The notes beneath the pieces are model-generated. The model was not told the origin of the DNA. It saw only the letters and a list, made by a program, of their open reading frames with translations, and made no database searches. Shown here piece by piece: positions 43,414-50,909 of a stretch of DNA of 64,000 bases (positions are counted from its first letter, which is position 1; each line of letters begins with the position of its first letter). Made by a program: the position numbers and the translations under genes. The DNA lies in the NCBI GenBank assembly GCA_963204725.1, contig CAUJHH010000019.1, forward strand, positions 55,486 to 119,485. Direction: 5' to 3'. This stretch comes from Planctomycetota bacterium (lineage in GTDB: Bacteria > Planctomycetota > Phycisphaerae > Phycisphaerales > UBA1924).

Positions 43414-44115
43414 CTATGCGCGCCGCTTTGACCTCATCGCGAGTGGAGCCGCGAGCAGCCCAAGCATCGACGGACCAGGCACCACCAACTGTTCCACAAG
43501 AATGCCGCTACCACTGGTGTCGAAGGCGTATCCGATAAGCTTCCAGTCAACTTCCGTCACACGCTCGATCTGCATATAGCCAAAAATGGAAAAGTCAGAC
43601 GACGCATAGCCAATGTAAGCCATATCGCCCGACTGAGTGAAAGTACTCAGATTGAAATCAGAGAACGGACTTGTGCCATGCGAAATCGCAGCGACATTCG
43701 TTCCGCCATCCGTCGGGTCGAAGTACGGTTCGGCAAAGGCATACGACGTGTCGATGAACTGGTCTTTGAGCCGAAGTCCGCCTTGGGAGACCAATGCAGG
43801 CGTTGGTATGGGAAGCGGGGGCCATTCGGCGAGAGCATTCCCGGAGATCCCTCCCACGAGCACGCCACCCAGTATGTAGTCGAAGGCAATACGCACGGAG
43901 TTGTGGGCCGGATACTCGGTGGGAACATAGGGATCTATAGTGAGTTCGTTGGAGAACATATGAATGTAATAGTCGCCCCGTGAAATGATGAGGTCTTTGG
44001 ATGCTCCATCATTCAGCACGACGATCGGGCTTGCCATGGCGTGTCCTCCGAGCAAGAGCGTTGACGCCGCGGCGAGCGCGAGCGTGCGGGATGTCTGGCA
44101 TCGGGTGCGGTACAT
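43414..44115 (-). CDS. Exported protein with PEP-CTERM-like tail, tandem paralogue 1
   Basis: A 233-residue protein with signal peptide LALAAASTLLLGGHAMA followed by SPIVVLNDGASKDLIISRGDYYIH. The mature domain is beta-rich and unknown, with YIGYASSDFSIFGYMQI near residues 167-183. The C-terminus VPGPSMLGLLAAPLAMRSKRRA has the PEP-CTERM plan of proline motif, hydrophobic helix and basic end, though the proline motif is atypical. A neighbour at 44203-44901 has the same layout and long identical stretches, so the pair arose by tandem duplication. The region is less GC-rich than its surroundings. The gene follows the LamG-like start by 11 bases in the reverse sense of transcription, so they may share a transcript. 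Confidence 0.75.
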   Translation of the reverse strand: MYRTRCQTSRTLALAAASTLLLGGHAMASPIVVLNDGASKDLIISRGDYYIHMFSNELTIDPYVPTEYPAHNSVRIAFDYILGGVLVGGISGNALAEWPPLPIPTPALVSQGGLRLKDQFIDTSYAFAEPYFDPTDGGTNVAAISHGTSPFSDFNLSTFTQSGDMAYIGYASSDFSIFGYMQIERVTEVDWKLIGYAFDTSGSGILVEQLVVPGPSMLGLLAAPLAMRSKRRA

Positions 44116-44202
44116 GGGATTCTCCTTCGACTCCGTTTCTTCTCACCTACAGGCTTTATTCGCACGGCTGAGCGCGGGCCGGTACGGGGACCGACGCGGG
44201 CG

Positions 44203-44901
44203 TCAAGTGTTCACATGGCGGCGTTTCGGTCGCATTACCAGAGGAGCTGCGAGCAGACCCAAAGCGGGCGGATCAGGAATGAACAACTCCTCCACGAGGA
44301 TGCCGTCGCCACTTGTGTCGAAAGCGTAGCCAACGAGCGTCCAGTCCACTTCGGTCACGCGTTTGATCTGCATATAGCCGAAGATCGAGAAGTCGGAGGA
44401 CGCATAGCCGATGTACGCCATATCGCCTGCATTCGTGAAGTCGTTCAGGTTGAAATCTGTGAAGGGACCCGTGCCATGCGATATCTGTGCGACATTTGTT
44501 CCGCCGGACGTGGGATCGTACACGGGCTCCGCAAATCCCCACGTCGAATCAATGTACTGGTCTTTTATCTTTAGGCCGCCTTGTGAGAGCAGCGCTGGCG
44601 TCTGAATGGGCAGTACAGGCCAATCGGGAAGAGCGTTTCCCGAGATCGAGCCTCGCACTTGCCCAAAGGAGTAGCCGAAGGAAATACTCAGACAATACGG
44701 CTCCGGGTACTCAGTGGGGATCACTGGATCAAGCGTCACCTCGCTTGCAAACAAGTGAATGTAGTATCCGGCGCGCGACACGATCGTGTCTTGATGTTCC
44801 CCGTCATTCAGCACGACGATCGGGCTTGCCATGGCGTATCCTCCGAGCAAGAGCGTTGACGCCGCTACGAGCGCGAGCGTGCGTGTCATTGTGTGGTTCA
44901 T
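44203..44901 (-). CDS. Exported protein with PEP-CTERM-like tail, tandem paralogue 2
   Basis: A 232-residue copy of the previous gene, starting at ATG 44901 after AAGGAAGGGG. Signal peptide LALVAASTLLLGGYAMA is followed by SPIVVLNDGEHQDTIVSRAGYYIH. The shared YIGYASSDFSIFGYMQI stretch and the order of all segments match its paralogue. Differences cluster in the middle (about 45-125). The tail is IPDPPALGLLAAPLVMRPKRR with five extra residues (HVNT and its preceding base pair codon) after the basic cluster, an unusual end for a sorting tail. The function is unknown. A dyad (44924-44957) lies before the start codon. Confidence 0.75.
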   Translation of the reverse strand: MNHTMTRTLALVAASTLLLGGYAMASPIVVLNDGEHQDTIVSRAGYYIHLFASEVTLDPVIPTEYPEPYCLSISFGYSFGQVRGSISGNALPDWPVLPIQTPALLSQGGLKIKDQYIDSTWGFAEPVYDPTSGGTNVAQISHGTGPFTDFNLNDFTNAGDMAYIGYASSDFSIFGYMQIKRVTEVDWTLVGYAFDTSGDGILVEELFIPDPPALGLLAAPLVMRPKRRHVNT

Positions 44902-44923
44902 GTTTCGACCCCTTCCTTTCTTC

Positions 44924-44957
44924 GATCGCGGCCCTGTTCTGATTCGCAGCCGCGATC
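44924..44957. promoter_or_regulatory. Inverted repeat before tandem paralogue 2
   Basis: GATCGCGGC (44924-44932) and its complement GCCGCGATC (44949-44957) flank 16 bases, 23 bases before the start codon at 44901. It has no T-run on either strand. An operator is possible, or a leader hairpin in the transcript of the paralogue. Confidence 0.4.
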
Positions 44958-44978
44958 TCGCGTGTTCTATTGAATCCT

Positions 44979-45293
44979 CTACATGGTGGTCCAGAAGACT
45001 CCAAAGCCGTTGGTGCCCGCCGAAGCGGTGAAGCGAAGCGACACGACGATCCGGTCGAATCCCATCGCATCGAACAGGACGAAGGGCGCGCGGCCGGAGC
45101 CCACATTGCTGTTCCCAACCACCCTCAGCCCCGGAGGGCTCAGCGCTCGGTCGTGCTGAACCACGACCCGCGATGCGAGATACGAGTTCTCGAGCAGGAC
45201 GTTCTTGTACGCGTCGAATGGGCCTGATTCTTGCGGCAGGCCATTGGAGGTCCCGAGTTCAAGCGCCAGCGACTGATCTTGCGTGCGGGGCAT
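44979..45293 (-). CDS. Possible short protein, perhaps a gene remnant
   Basis: From ATG 45293 the frame gives 104 residues (MPRTQDQSLALELGTSNGLP ... FGVFWTTM). The composition is credible and the C-terminal half looks like beta-strands (APFVLFDAMGFDRIVVSLRF). There is no signal peptide and no recognised family. The frame stays open upstream to 45620, but that part is Arg/Pro-rich. It might be the 3' piece of a once larger exported protein in this secretome patch. This is a tentative call. Confidence 0.35.
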   Translation of the reverse strand: MPRTQDQSLALELGTSNGLPQESGPFDAYKNVLLENSYLASRVVVQHDRALSPPGLRVVGNSNVGSGRAPFVLFDAMGFDRIVVSLRFTASAGTNGFGVFWTTM

Positions 45294-45641
45294 GGGTGCC
45301 ACTTTCGTGTGCCTGTTCGATGGCGTTGGCTTCGAGCTGTGCACGCCTTGGGTCTGTCTGGCGGGTGGCAAGCAACAGCGGCCGGGCACGAGGGTCCGGA
45401 AGTGTGGCTTGACGGCTGCTTGGAGTGTGCCGCGCATTTTGAGGCTTGCCAGCCGAGTATGGGGGTTTCTTCGCCACGGGGGGGGCAAAGAGGACAGACC
45501 CCCGGTGCGATTCCGGGGGTCTGGGGGTCTATCGAGGGGTTGCGGGGGCCTCTTGATAGCGCCGGTGGTTCGATGAGAGCGCGGGCCCGGGGCAGTGGCT
45601 TCATGCGCGAGACAGCTCATGATGCGCCGGCCCGTCTTTGT
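45294..45641. other. Gap rich in G-runs between small gene and dockerin gene
   Basis: About 350 bases. It contains G-tracts at 45478-45486 and 45526-45560, and the hairpin at 45496-45524. I see no other gene. The hairpin probably ends transcription from the dockerin gene. Confidence 0.4.
45496..45524 (-). terminator. G/C-rich hairpin after the second dockerin gene
   Basis: CAGACCCCCGG and CCGGGGGTCTG form a perfect 11-bp stem around a 7-base loop, about 120 bases past the dockerin stop in its direction of transcription. The trailing sequence TCCTCTTTG is only partly T-rich. A similar hairpin follows the cdaR gene. Confidence 0.45.
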
Positions 45642-46598
45642 TCAGCATCCCTGGCCGAATGCATCGAGGAAGTCGAGGAAATCGAGCACGTCGACGATTG
45701 TGTCGCCGTTGAAGTCGGCGTTGCCGCTCGTGCCGCAGGGCCCGGGGCTTCCCTCGCATGAACCGAAGTCGTCGAGGAAATCGAGGAAGTCGAGGACGTC
45801 GACGCCGATGTCTGCGTTGTAATCGGCGGGGCAGCGGAAGATCGTGCCGCGTGATTCGATCTCGGCGGGCGTCAGGATGCGGTCGTAGAGGGCGACCTCG
45901 TCGAGCGTGCCGGTGAAGTAACGGCTGCCGATGACGTCGCGGCCCTGGTTGATGCGAAAGGACGTCGACGAGACGTTGATGCTTCCGGCAGCGACGATGC
46001 CGGGAGAGAGGTTGGTGTCGCGCTCGATCGCGATGGGATATCCGTTGACGTACATCGACGAGCCGGTTTCGCTGTTGTTCGCGCCGACGCGCGTCCAGAC
46101 GATGTGGAGCCAGAGGTTGCCGGGGAAGGTCCGAACGGAGCGGACGCCGGCGTTGTAGAAGCCGTTGTAGAGGCGCAGGTTGTTGTTGTTCTGGATGCTG
46201 AAGTAGACCTCTTTGCCCGTGCCGCCGGAGCCCCAGTGGAGGAAGGGCCCCCAGAGATTCGCGGCACCGGGATCGTCGAGGCGCACGACTGCTTCGATTG
46301 AGAAGGTCGGGTTGCCGGTGAGGGACGACACGTCTCCAGATTCGAGCCAGTCGCCCTGGTTGAGGCCGACGCCGGTGTCGCCGCCCGGGGTCGCGACGGA
46401 GCGATCGGGCGTGCCGTTGTATGTTGCGTCGAAGGTTGATCCGAGCGAGCCGTGGTTAATCGCGCTGCCGCTGGCCTCGTCGAAGCGATACCAGAGGAGC
46501 GGGCTCGAGGCGGTGACGCTGGTGGCGTATTCGGGCGGAGCGGCGAGAGCGGGGACCGAAAGAAGGACGCTTGCGGCCCACAAAGAACCTGTACGCAT
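45642..46598 (-). CDS. Exported LamG protein with C-terminal GC-type dockerin
   Basis: The 318-residue product from ATG 46598 (after GGGAGG) has signal peptide MRTGSLWAASVLLSVPALA. A LamG/concanavalin-type domain (about 30-255) is well defined: PLLWYRFDEASGSAINHGSLG, FSIEAVVRLDDPGAANLWGPF, HIVWTRVGANNSETGSSMYVNG, and YFTGTLDEVALYDRILTPAEI. The C-terminus is a GC-type dockerin with PADYNADIGVDVLDFLDFLDDF, ADFNGDTIVDVLDFLDFLDAF and the final GQGC. The dockerin repeats are nearly the same as in the gene at 39.7 kb. The LamG part suggests binding of a glycan. An in-frame ATG farther upstream lies within the terminator and promoter region and is unlikely. Confidence 0.88.
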   Translation of the reverse strand: MRTGSLWAASVLLSVPALAAPPEYATSVTASSPLLWYRFDEASGSAINHGSLGSTFDATYNGTPDRSVATPGGDTGVGLNQGDWLESGDVSSLTGNPTFSIEAVVRLDDPGAANLWGPFLHWGSGGTGKEVYFSIQNNNNLRLYNGFYNAGVRSVRTFPGNLWLHIVWTRVGANNSETGSSMYVNGYPIAIERDTNLSPGIVAAGSINVSSTSFRINQGRDVIGSRYFTGTLDEVALYDRILTPAEIESRGTIFRCPADYNADIGVDVLDFLDFLDDFGSCEGSPGPCGTSGNADFNGDTIVDVLDFLDFLDAFGQGC

Positions 46599-46661
46599 GT
46601 TGTCTGCCTCCCATTCTCTGAGCGTCCGCGGCTGCGTGGACGCCGGACCTCCGATTGCGCC

Positions 46662-46689
46662 AATATACACCGCAACGGGTGGTATTCAA
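46662..46689 (-). promoter_or_regulatory. Promoter for the second dockerin gene
   Basis: On the minus strand TTGAAT (46689-46684) and TATATT (46667-46662) are separated by 16 bases. Transcription would begin about 55 bases before the ATG. The -35 box touches the terminator of atpA. Confidence 0.5.
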
Positions 46690-46721
46690 AGAAAAACGAG
46701 CCGCATTGCGCGGCTCGTTTT
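46688..46721 (-). terminator. Strong terminator after atpA
   Basis: A perfect 12-bp stem (AAAACGAGCCGC and complement) encloses the 5-base loop. Read on the minus strand it is followed by TTTTTCTTT. It lies 39 bases after the atpA stop. The run of A on the opposite side also makes it bidirectional. Confidence 0.88.
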
Positions 46722-46759
46722 CTTGGATATCTGTCGTTCGATCTCGAAACGGGGACGGA

Positions 46760-48316
46760 TCAGGCCGTCGGCTTCCAGCCGGCCTTGAACGCCGCGATGG
46801 CGTCGGTCAGGCGCTTTTCGAGGTCGGCGTCGAGGGCCTTCTTGGCGTTCAGATCGTTCCAGATCGGCTTGCCGGCGGACTGGAAGTGGTCGAGCATGGC
46901 CTTCTCGAACTCGCGGACCTGGGTGACGGGGACATCGTCGAGGAAGCCCTTGGTGCCGGCGTACATCGAGATGACCTGATCGACGATGTGGAAGGGCGTG
47001 TACTGGCCCTGCTTGAGCAGTTCCACCATGCGGCGGCCTCGATCGAGCTGGCGCTGGGTGGCCTTGTCGAGCTCGGTGCCGAGCTGGGCGAAGGCCTCGA
47101 GCTCACGGGCGGAGGCGAGATCGAGTCGGAGGGAGCCGGCGAGCTTCTTCATGGCCTTGACCTGGGCGTTGCCGCCCACGCGCGAGACCGAGATGCCGAC
47201 GTTGATGGCGGGGCGGACGCCGGAGAAGAAGAGCTCGGGCTCGAGGTAGATCTGTCCGTCGGTGATGGAGATGACGTTTGTGGGGATGTAGGCGGAGACG
47301 TCGCCTTCCTGGGTTTCGATGATGGGGAGGGAGGTGATGGAGCCGCCACCGTTTTCGTCGGAGAGCTTGGTGGCGCGCTCGAGGAGTCGGGAGTGGAGAT
47401 AGAAGACGTCGCCGGGGTATGCCTCGCGGCCCGGGGGGCGCTTGAGGAGGAGGGAGAGCTGGCGATAGGCAACGGCCTGCTTGGAGAGGTCGTCGTAGAC
47501 GCAGAGGGCGTGCTTGGGAGTCTTGCCGTCCTTGCCCTGCCACATGAAGTGCTCGGCCATGGCGGTGCCGGAGTAGGGGGCGACGTACTGCATGGGGGCG
47601 GGGTCGGATGCGCCGGCGACGATGACGATGGTGTAGTCCATCGCACCGGCCTTGCGGAGGGTCTCGACGACGCCGGCGACGGTTGATTCCTTCTGGCCAA
47701 CGGCGACGTAGATGCAGACGACGGCGTCGGGGGTGCCCCAGTACTGCTTCTGGTTGATGATGGCGTCGATGGCGACGGCGGTCTTGCCGGTTTTGCGGTC
47801 GCCGATGATGAGCTCGCGCTGGCCCTTGCCGATCGGGATCATGGCGTCGATGGCCTTGATGCCGGTCTGGACGGGCTCGGTGACGGGCTGGCGCTCGGCG
47901 ATACCGGGGGCGATGATGTCGACCTTGCGGAACGTGTCGGTCTGGATCGGGGCTCCGTCGTCGAGCGGGCGGCCGAGGGGATCGACGACGCGGCCGAGGA
48001 GGGCCTCGCCGACCGGGACTTCGAGCAGGCGGCCGGTGGCCTTGACGAGGTCGCCCTCCTTCACGGAGAGGTAGTCGCCATAGATGACGGCGCCGACGGT
48101 GTCGAGCTCGAGGTTGAAGACCTGGCCCATGACCGCGCCCTTGCTCGACTGGAACTCCAGGAGCTCGCCGGCCATGGCGTTTGACAGGCCGTAGATGCGC
48201 GCGATGCCGTCGCCGATTTCGAGCACGCGGCCGACCTCGGACACCTCAAGGGTGGAGGCGAACTGCTCGATCTCTTGCTTGATCACGCTGGCAATTTCGT
48301 CGGTCTTGATCTTCAC
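46760..48316 (-). CDS. atpA: ATP synthase F1 subunit alpha
   Basis: The 518-residue product is the regulatory nucleotide-binding subunit of the F1 head. The Walker A loop [11 protein letters not shown] is at about residues 169-179 (K replaces the usual Q), followed by the [20 protein letters not shown] strand and [46 protein letters not shown] (parts of which are in all alpha subunits: the [10 protein letters not shown] stretch and the SRLLERA block). The C-terminal half has [18 protein letters not shown]. The gene is remarkable for its setting: no atpH, atpG, atpD or atpC adjoins it, and a strong terminator closes it at once. The neighbour upstream is cdaR. Confidence 0.96.
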   Translation of the reverse strand: MKIKTDEIASVIKQEIEQFASTLEVSEVGRVLEIGDGIARIYGLSNAMAGELLEFQSSKGAVMGQVFNLELDTVGAVIYGDYLSVKEGDLVKATGRLLEVPVGEALLGRVVDPLGRPLDDGAPIQTDTFRKVDIIAPGIAERQPVTEPVQTGIKAIDAMIPIGKGQRELIIGDRKTGKTAVAIDAIINQKQYWGTPDAVVCIYVAVGQKESTVAGVVETLRKAGAMDYTIVIVAGASDPAPMQYVAPYSGTAMAEHFMWQGKDGKTPKHALCVYDDLSKQAVAYRQLSLLLKRPPGREAYPGDVFYLHSRLLERATKLSDENGGGSITSLPIIETQEGDVSAYIPTNVISITDGQIYLEPELFFSGVRPAINVGISVSRVGGNAQVKAMKKLAGSLRLDLASARELEAFAQLGTELDKATQRQLDRGRRMVELLKQGQYTPFHIVDQVISMYAGTKGFLDDVPVTQVREFEKAMLDHFQSAGKPIWNDLNAKKALDADLEKRLTDAIAAFKAGWKPTA

Positions 48317-48405
48317 GATCGCGTCCTCGCTGAGCCCGGAAGGCCGGTGCGCCGTCGGAGAGTTGCGGTACCGGGCGTGTCGCTCACGCCTCTTTCGACA
48401 GGGTC

Positions 48406-48430
48406 CCCCGGTCCGGACCGAGGTCCGGGG
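48406..48430. repeat. G/C-rich hairpin similar to that at 45.5 kb
   Basis: CCCCGGTCC and GGTCCGGGG pair over nine positions with one mismatch around a 7-base loop, followed by TCTGGGGGG. The flanking composition (GACAG...CCCCCGGT...GGTCTGGGG) matches the element at 45490-45530. It may end the cdaA-cdaR transcript before atpA or be one copy of a dispersed repeat. Confidence 0.35.
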
Positions 48431-48517
48431 TCTGGGGGGCTGGAAGGTTAGGGCGGCTCACGTCCAAAGAGAAGGGACCGCCGGAAGCCCGAAAGGGGCC
48501 GGGATCTTGCCCGATGG

Positions 48518-49612
48518 TCAGTCTTCGTCGGGAGCGGGGCGGGATTCTTCGTCCGAGGGGCCGCCCGGACCCCCTGTTCGGCCGGGGGTTGCGCCGTTCG
48601 AGCCCTCGGGGATCGGCCGGACCTCGATGCTGACGATCGGGTCCTCGACCTGGAACTGGAGGGAGGTGGGCAGCTCGGTGAAGGTTGCGGCCTTGCTTGT
48701 GATGCCGCTCGCGAGCTCCTGGGCCGAGAGGGTCACCATGGCGATGATGCGGAGCTCGCCCTTGCGGATTCTTTCGATTTCTTCGCTGGGCCCGGTGACA
48801 CGGACGTCGCGCAGGAACTGGTCGGACTCGGGGATGGTGATCTGCCACCGTGAGAGTTGTCCGGGGGCGACGCGGATCTGCACGGGGACGGACGGGACGA
48901 CCTCGGTCACGGTGCGTTCGCGGAGCGTCAGCGAGACGCGCGCGGTCGGCGTTGAGATGCGGACGCCTCGGACGCCCACGAGTTCGGCCGGGACGTCGAG
49001 CGCGACGGAGGGGAGCGTTTCGCGGCGGCCGCTCGCGAGCCCGCGCACCGCTTCGGCCCCGACGCGCGCGACGAGGGCCGAGTCGGGTGTGAGGCGGCTT
49101 CGCACGAGACTGGGCACCATGACGGCGATCCGCGGGGGGTTTGCTTCGGGCAACCCTTCAACCTCGGCGCCTGTCACCTCGACGCGGACAGGGAGTTCAA
49201 CGGACTGCAGGACGTCCACGTGTGCCGCGATGGAGCGGGGATCGGCTTCCTCGATGGAGACGCCCGATTCGCGGATTTCCGGGAACTGGCGCAGCATGGA
49301 ACGCAGGTCGATGAGGCGGCTTCCCGGCGCGGAACTGAATCCCTCAATGCCAGGTGTGAACACGATCGGCTGACGCAGGCGTGCCCGGACGGCCTCGATC
49401 CCCACGGTGGAGCCGGAGACCTTCAGCGATACACGGCCGTCCCACGGCGAATCGGACTCGACCCATGCCAGCAGGCCTCCGGTGGTTGTCGGCGCGATCT
49501 GCACGGTTGCGACGACGTCCGCGCGCTGGACGTTCTCTCCTTCGGCGAAGAGCCAGATCACCACGGTCACGATCGTCACGATGAGAAGCGCGGGCGCCTG
49601 TTTGAGCATCAC
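48518..49612 (-). CDS. cdaR: YbbR-type protein, partner of the diadenylate cyclase
   Basis: The 364-residue product has an N-terminal membrane anchor (ALLIVTIVTVVIWLFAEGENVQRA) and a series of beta-rich YbbR-like repeats (about 45-330) with strands such as VELPVRVEVTGAEVEGLPEANPP and DQFLRDVRVTGPSEEIERIRKGEL. The C-terminus is disordered and acidic. YbbR proteins regulate the membrane diadenylate cyclase CdaA in other bacteria. Gene order supports the assignment: the ATG overlaps the cdaA stop by four bases. The symbol is assigned from context plus fold. The sequence similarity to Firmicute CdaR appears low. Confidence 0.82.
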   Translation of the reverse strand: MMLKQAPALLIVTIVTVVIWLFAEGENVQRADVVATVQIAPTTTGGLLAWVESDSPWDGRVSLKVSGSTVGIEAVRARLRQPIVFTPGIEGFSSAPGSRLIDLRSMLRQFPEIRESGVSIEEADPRSIAAHVDVLQSVELPVRVEVTGAEVEGLPEANPPRIAVMVPSLVRSRLTPDSALVARVGAEAVRGLASGRRETLPSVALDVPAELVGVRGVRISTPTARVSLTLRERTVTEVVPSVPVQIRVAPGQLSRWQITIPESDQFLRDVRVTGPSEEIERIRKGELRIIAMVTLSAQELASGITSKAATFTELPTSLQFQVEDPIVSIEVRPIPEGSNGATPGRTGGPGGPSDEESRPAPDED

Positions 49613-50493
49613 GCACTCTCCCGCTTCTCGAGCGCGTCGACCAGGGGTTCCGGCTCGTCGGCGTCGCGTTCCTCGGCGACGGGCTGCGATTTTCCAAGGC
49701 GCTTGGCCAGTTCGATGCGCAGCGCGGCGGCGGTCATGGGCTGAGACAGGCTTCCACGCTCCGCGATGCGGACCGCGCCTGTTTCTTCGCTCACCACGAC
49801 GACTACGACATCCTGGTCCTTGCTGACGCCGAGCGCGGCGCGATGCCTCGAGCCCAGGGATGGGTCGGGCATCTCTGATGGATCAGCGAGCGGGAGCTGC
49901 ACGCCTGCGGCCATGATCGACTGCCCGCGCACCACCACGGCCAGATCGTGGAGGGCGGAACCGGGGAAGAAGATTGTCTGGAGCAGGCGAGAGGTGAGCT
50001 GCGCGTTCATCGGGGTGCCGCCGCCGGATTCGAGGATCGCCTTGGACCCTTCCTGTCGCTGGATGACAACGAGGGCACCGAAGCGAGCCTTGCTGAGGTA
50101 TGCGGCGGCGTCGGAGATCTCTTTGGCCATTGCGGCGATCTCGGACGGCGTTCCCCGGAAGCTGAGGGGGGCCTCGCCGAGCTTCATCAGGGCGCGGCGG
50201 AGTTCGGGCTGGAAGATCACGATCAGGCCGATCGCGATGACCCCGAGTACTTTTTCGAAGAGGAAACCGATCCGCGGGAATGCGTCGGAGCCCGCGAGAA
50301 TCTTTGCACCCAAGGTGAGCAGCAGGAAGAGGACGAGGACGCCCTTGAGGGCGCCGGCGGCCCTGGTTCCCTGCACGAATCTTGCGATGGCGTAGACGAA
50401 TACCCAGATGAATGCGAGCTCAAGGGCAACCTCCCACCAGACATAGGTGGAGAGCCGATCAACCAGATCGCCCAGACGCTCGAAGGGAATCAC
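49609..50493 (-). CDS. cdaA: Membrane diadenylate cyclase (c-di-AMP synthase), DLA variant
   Basis: The 294-residue protein should make c-di-AMP from two ATP. Three membrane helices lie at about 20-105, ending in IAIGLIVIFQPELRRALMKLG. The diadenylate cyclase domain is about 115-260. Its conserved RHR motif is intact (SRHRAALGVS, residues 216-218), and VVVVVSEETGAVRIAERG follows as expected. The other catalytic motif, DGA in known enzymes, reads DLA (LHDLAVVVRG, 183-185), so glycine is replaced by leucine beside the metal-binding Asp. Whether it is still active is open. The gene overlaps cdaR by four bases and starts the operon. Confidence 0.88.
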   Translation of the reverse strand: MIPFERLGDLVDRLSTYVWWEVALELAFIWVFVYAIARFVQGTRAAGALKGVLVLFLLLTLGAKILAGSDAFPRIGFLFEKVLGVIAIGLIVIFQPELRRALMKLGEAPLSFRGTPSEIAAMAKEISDAAAYLSKARFGALVVIQRQEGSKAILESGGGTPMNAQLTSRLLQTIFFPGSALHDLAVVVRGQSIMAAGVQLPLADPSEMPDPSLGSRHRAALGVSKDQDVVVVVVSEETGAVRIAERGSLSQPMTAAALRIELAKRLGKSQPVAEERDADEPEPLVDALEKRESA

Positions 50494-50624
50494 CGCGAAC
50501 CCTCGCCTTCACGCACGCCCGACCGTACTGCGGCGTCCGAACGCCGCCACTCGACCCGCCCCTCCCAACAGTCTACGTTCTCGCGGACCACTTGTAGCAC
50601 CTCGGCCCCGGTATTGGAGCGAAG

Positions 50625-50909
50625 ATGGCCCCGACAGTCGTTCGCTTCGACACGACGCCCAATCCGAATGCATTGAAGTGCGTCCTGGACGCGGCGATCA
50701 CGGACGCGCCGCGCTCTTACTTCAAGCCGGAGCAGGCGACGGAGGCGGCGGACGCCCTCGCGATCTCGCTCTTTGCGCTCCCCGGCGTCACGAACGTGCT
50801 GATCCACAGCGATTGGATCACCGTCTGCAAGTCTCCTGATGCCTCATGGAGCACGATCAAGCAGGGGGTGCGGGATGTGCTCCGGCAAGCCGGCTCCCAT
50901 GGCGACTAA
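50625..50909 (+). CDS. Nfu/NifU N-terminal-domain protein
   Basis: A 94-residue protein consisting of only the Nfu N-terminal domain. The first strand and loop, VVRFDTTPNPNALKCVLDAAIT, are diagnostic, as is the turn LFALPGVTNVLIHSDWITVCKSP. The C-terminal CxxC iron-sulfur domain of full Nfu is absent. In other organisms this domain may help in Fe-S cluster transfer. The stop overlaps the mutY start by 11 bases, so the two proteins are made together. MutY itself carries a [4Fe-4S] cluster. A direct role in loading the MutY cluster is an attractive inference. Confidence 0.85.
   Translation: MAPTVVRFDTTPNPNALKCVLDAAITDAPRSYFKPEQATEAADALAISLFALPGVTNVLIHSDWITVCKSPDASWSTIKQGVRDVLRQAGSHGD

Noticed and set aside
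46688..46721. Hairpin as a dockerin-gene leader element
   Set aside because: The T-run read on the minus strand directly after the stem and the position 39 bases after atpA fit a terminator better.
48060..48300. Additional small F1 subunit gene before atpA
   Set aside because: The short frames in and just upstream of atpA have no similarity to delta or epsilon subunits and overlap the true atpA N-terminus.
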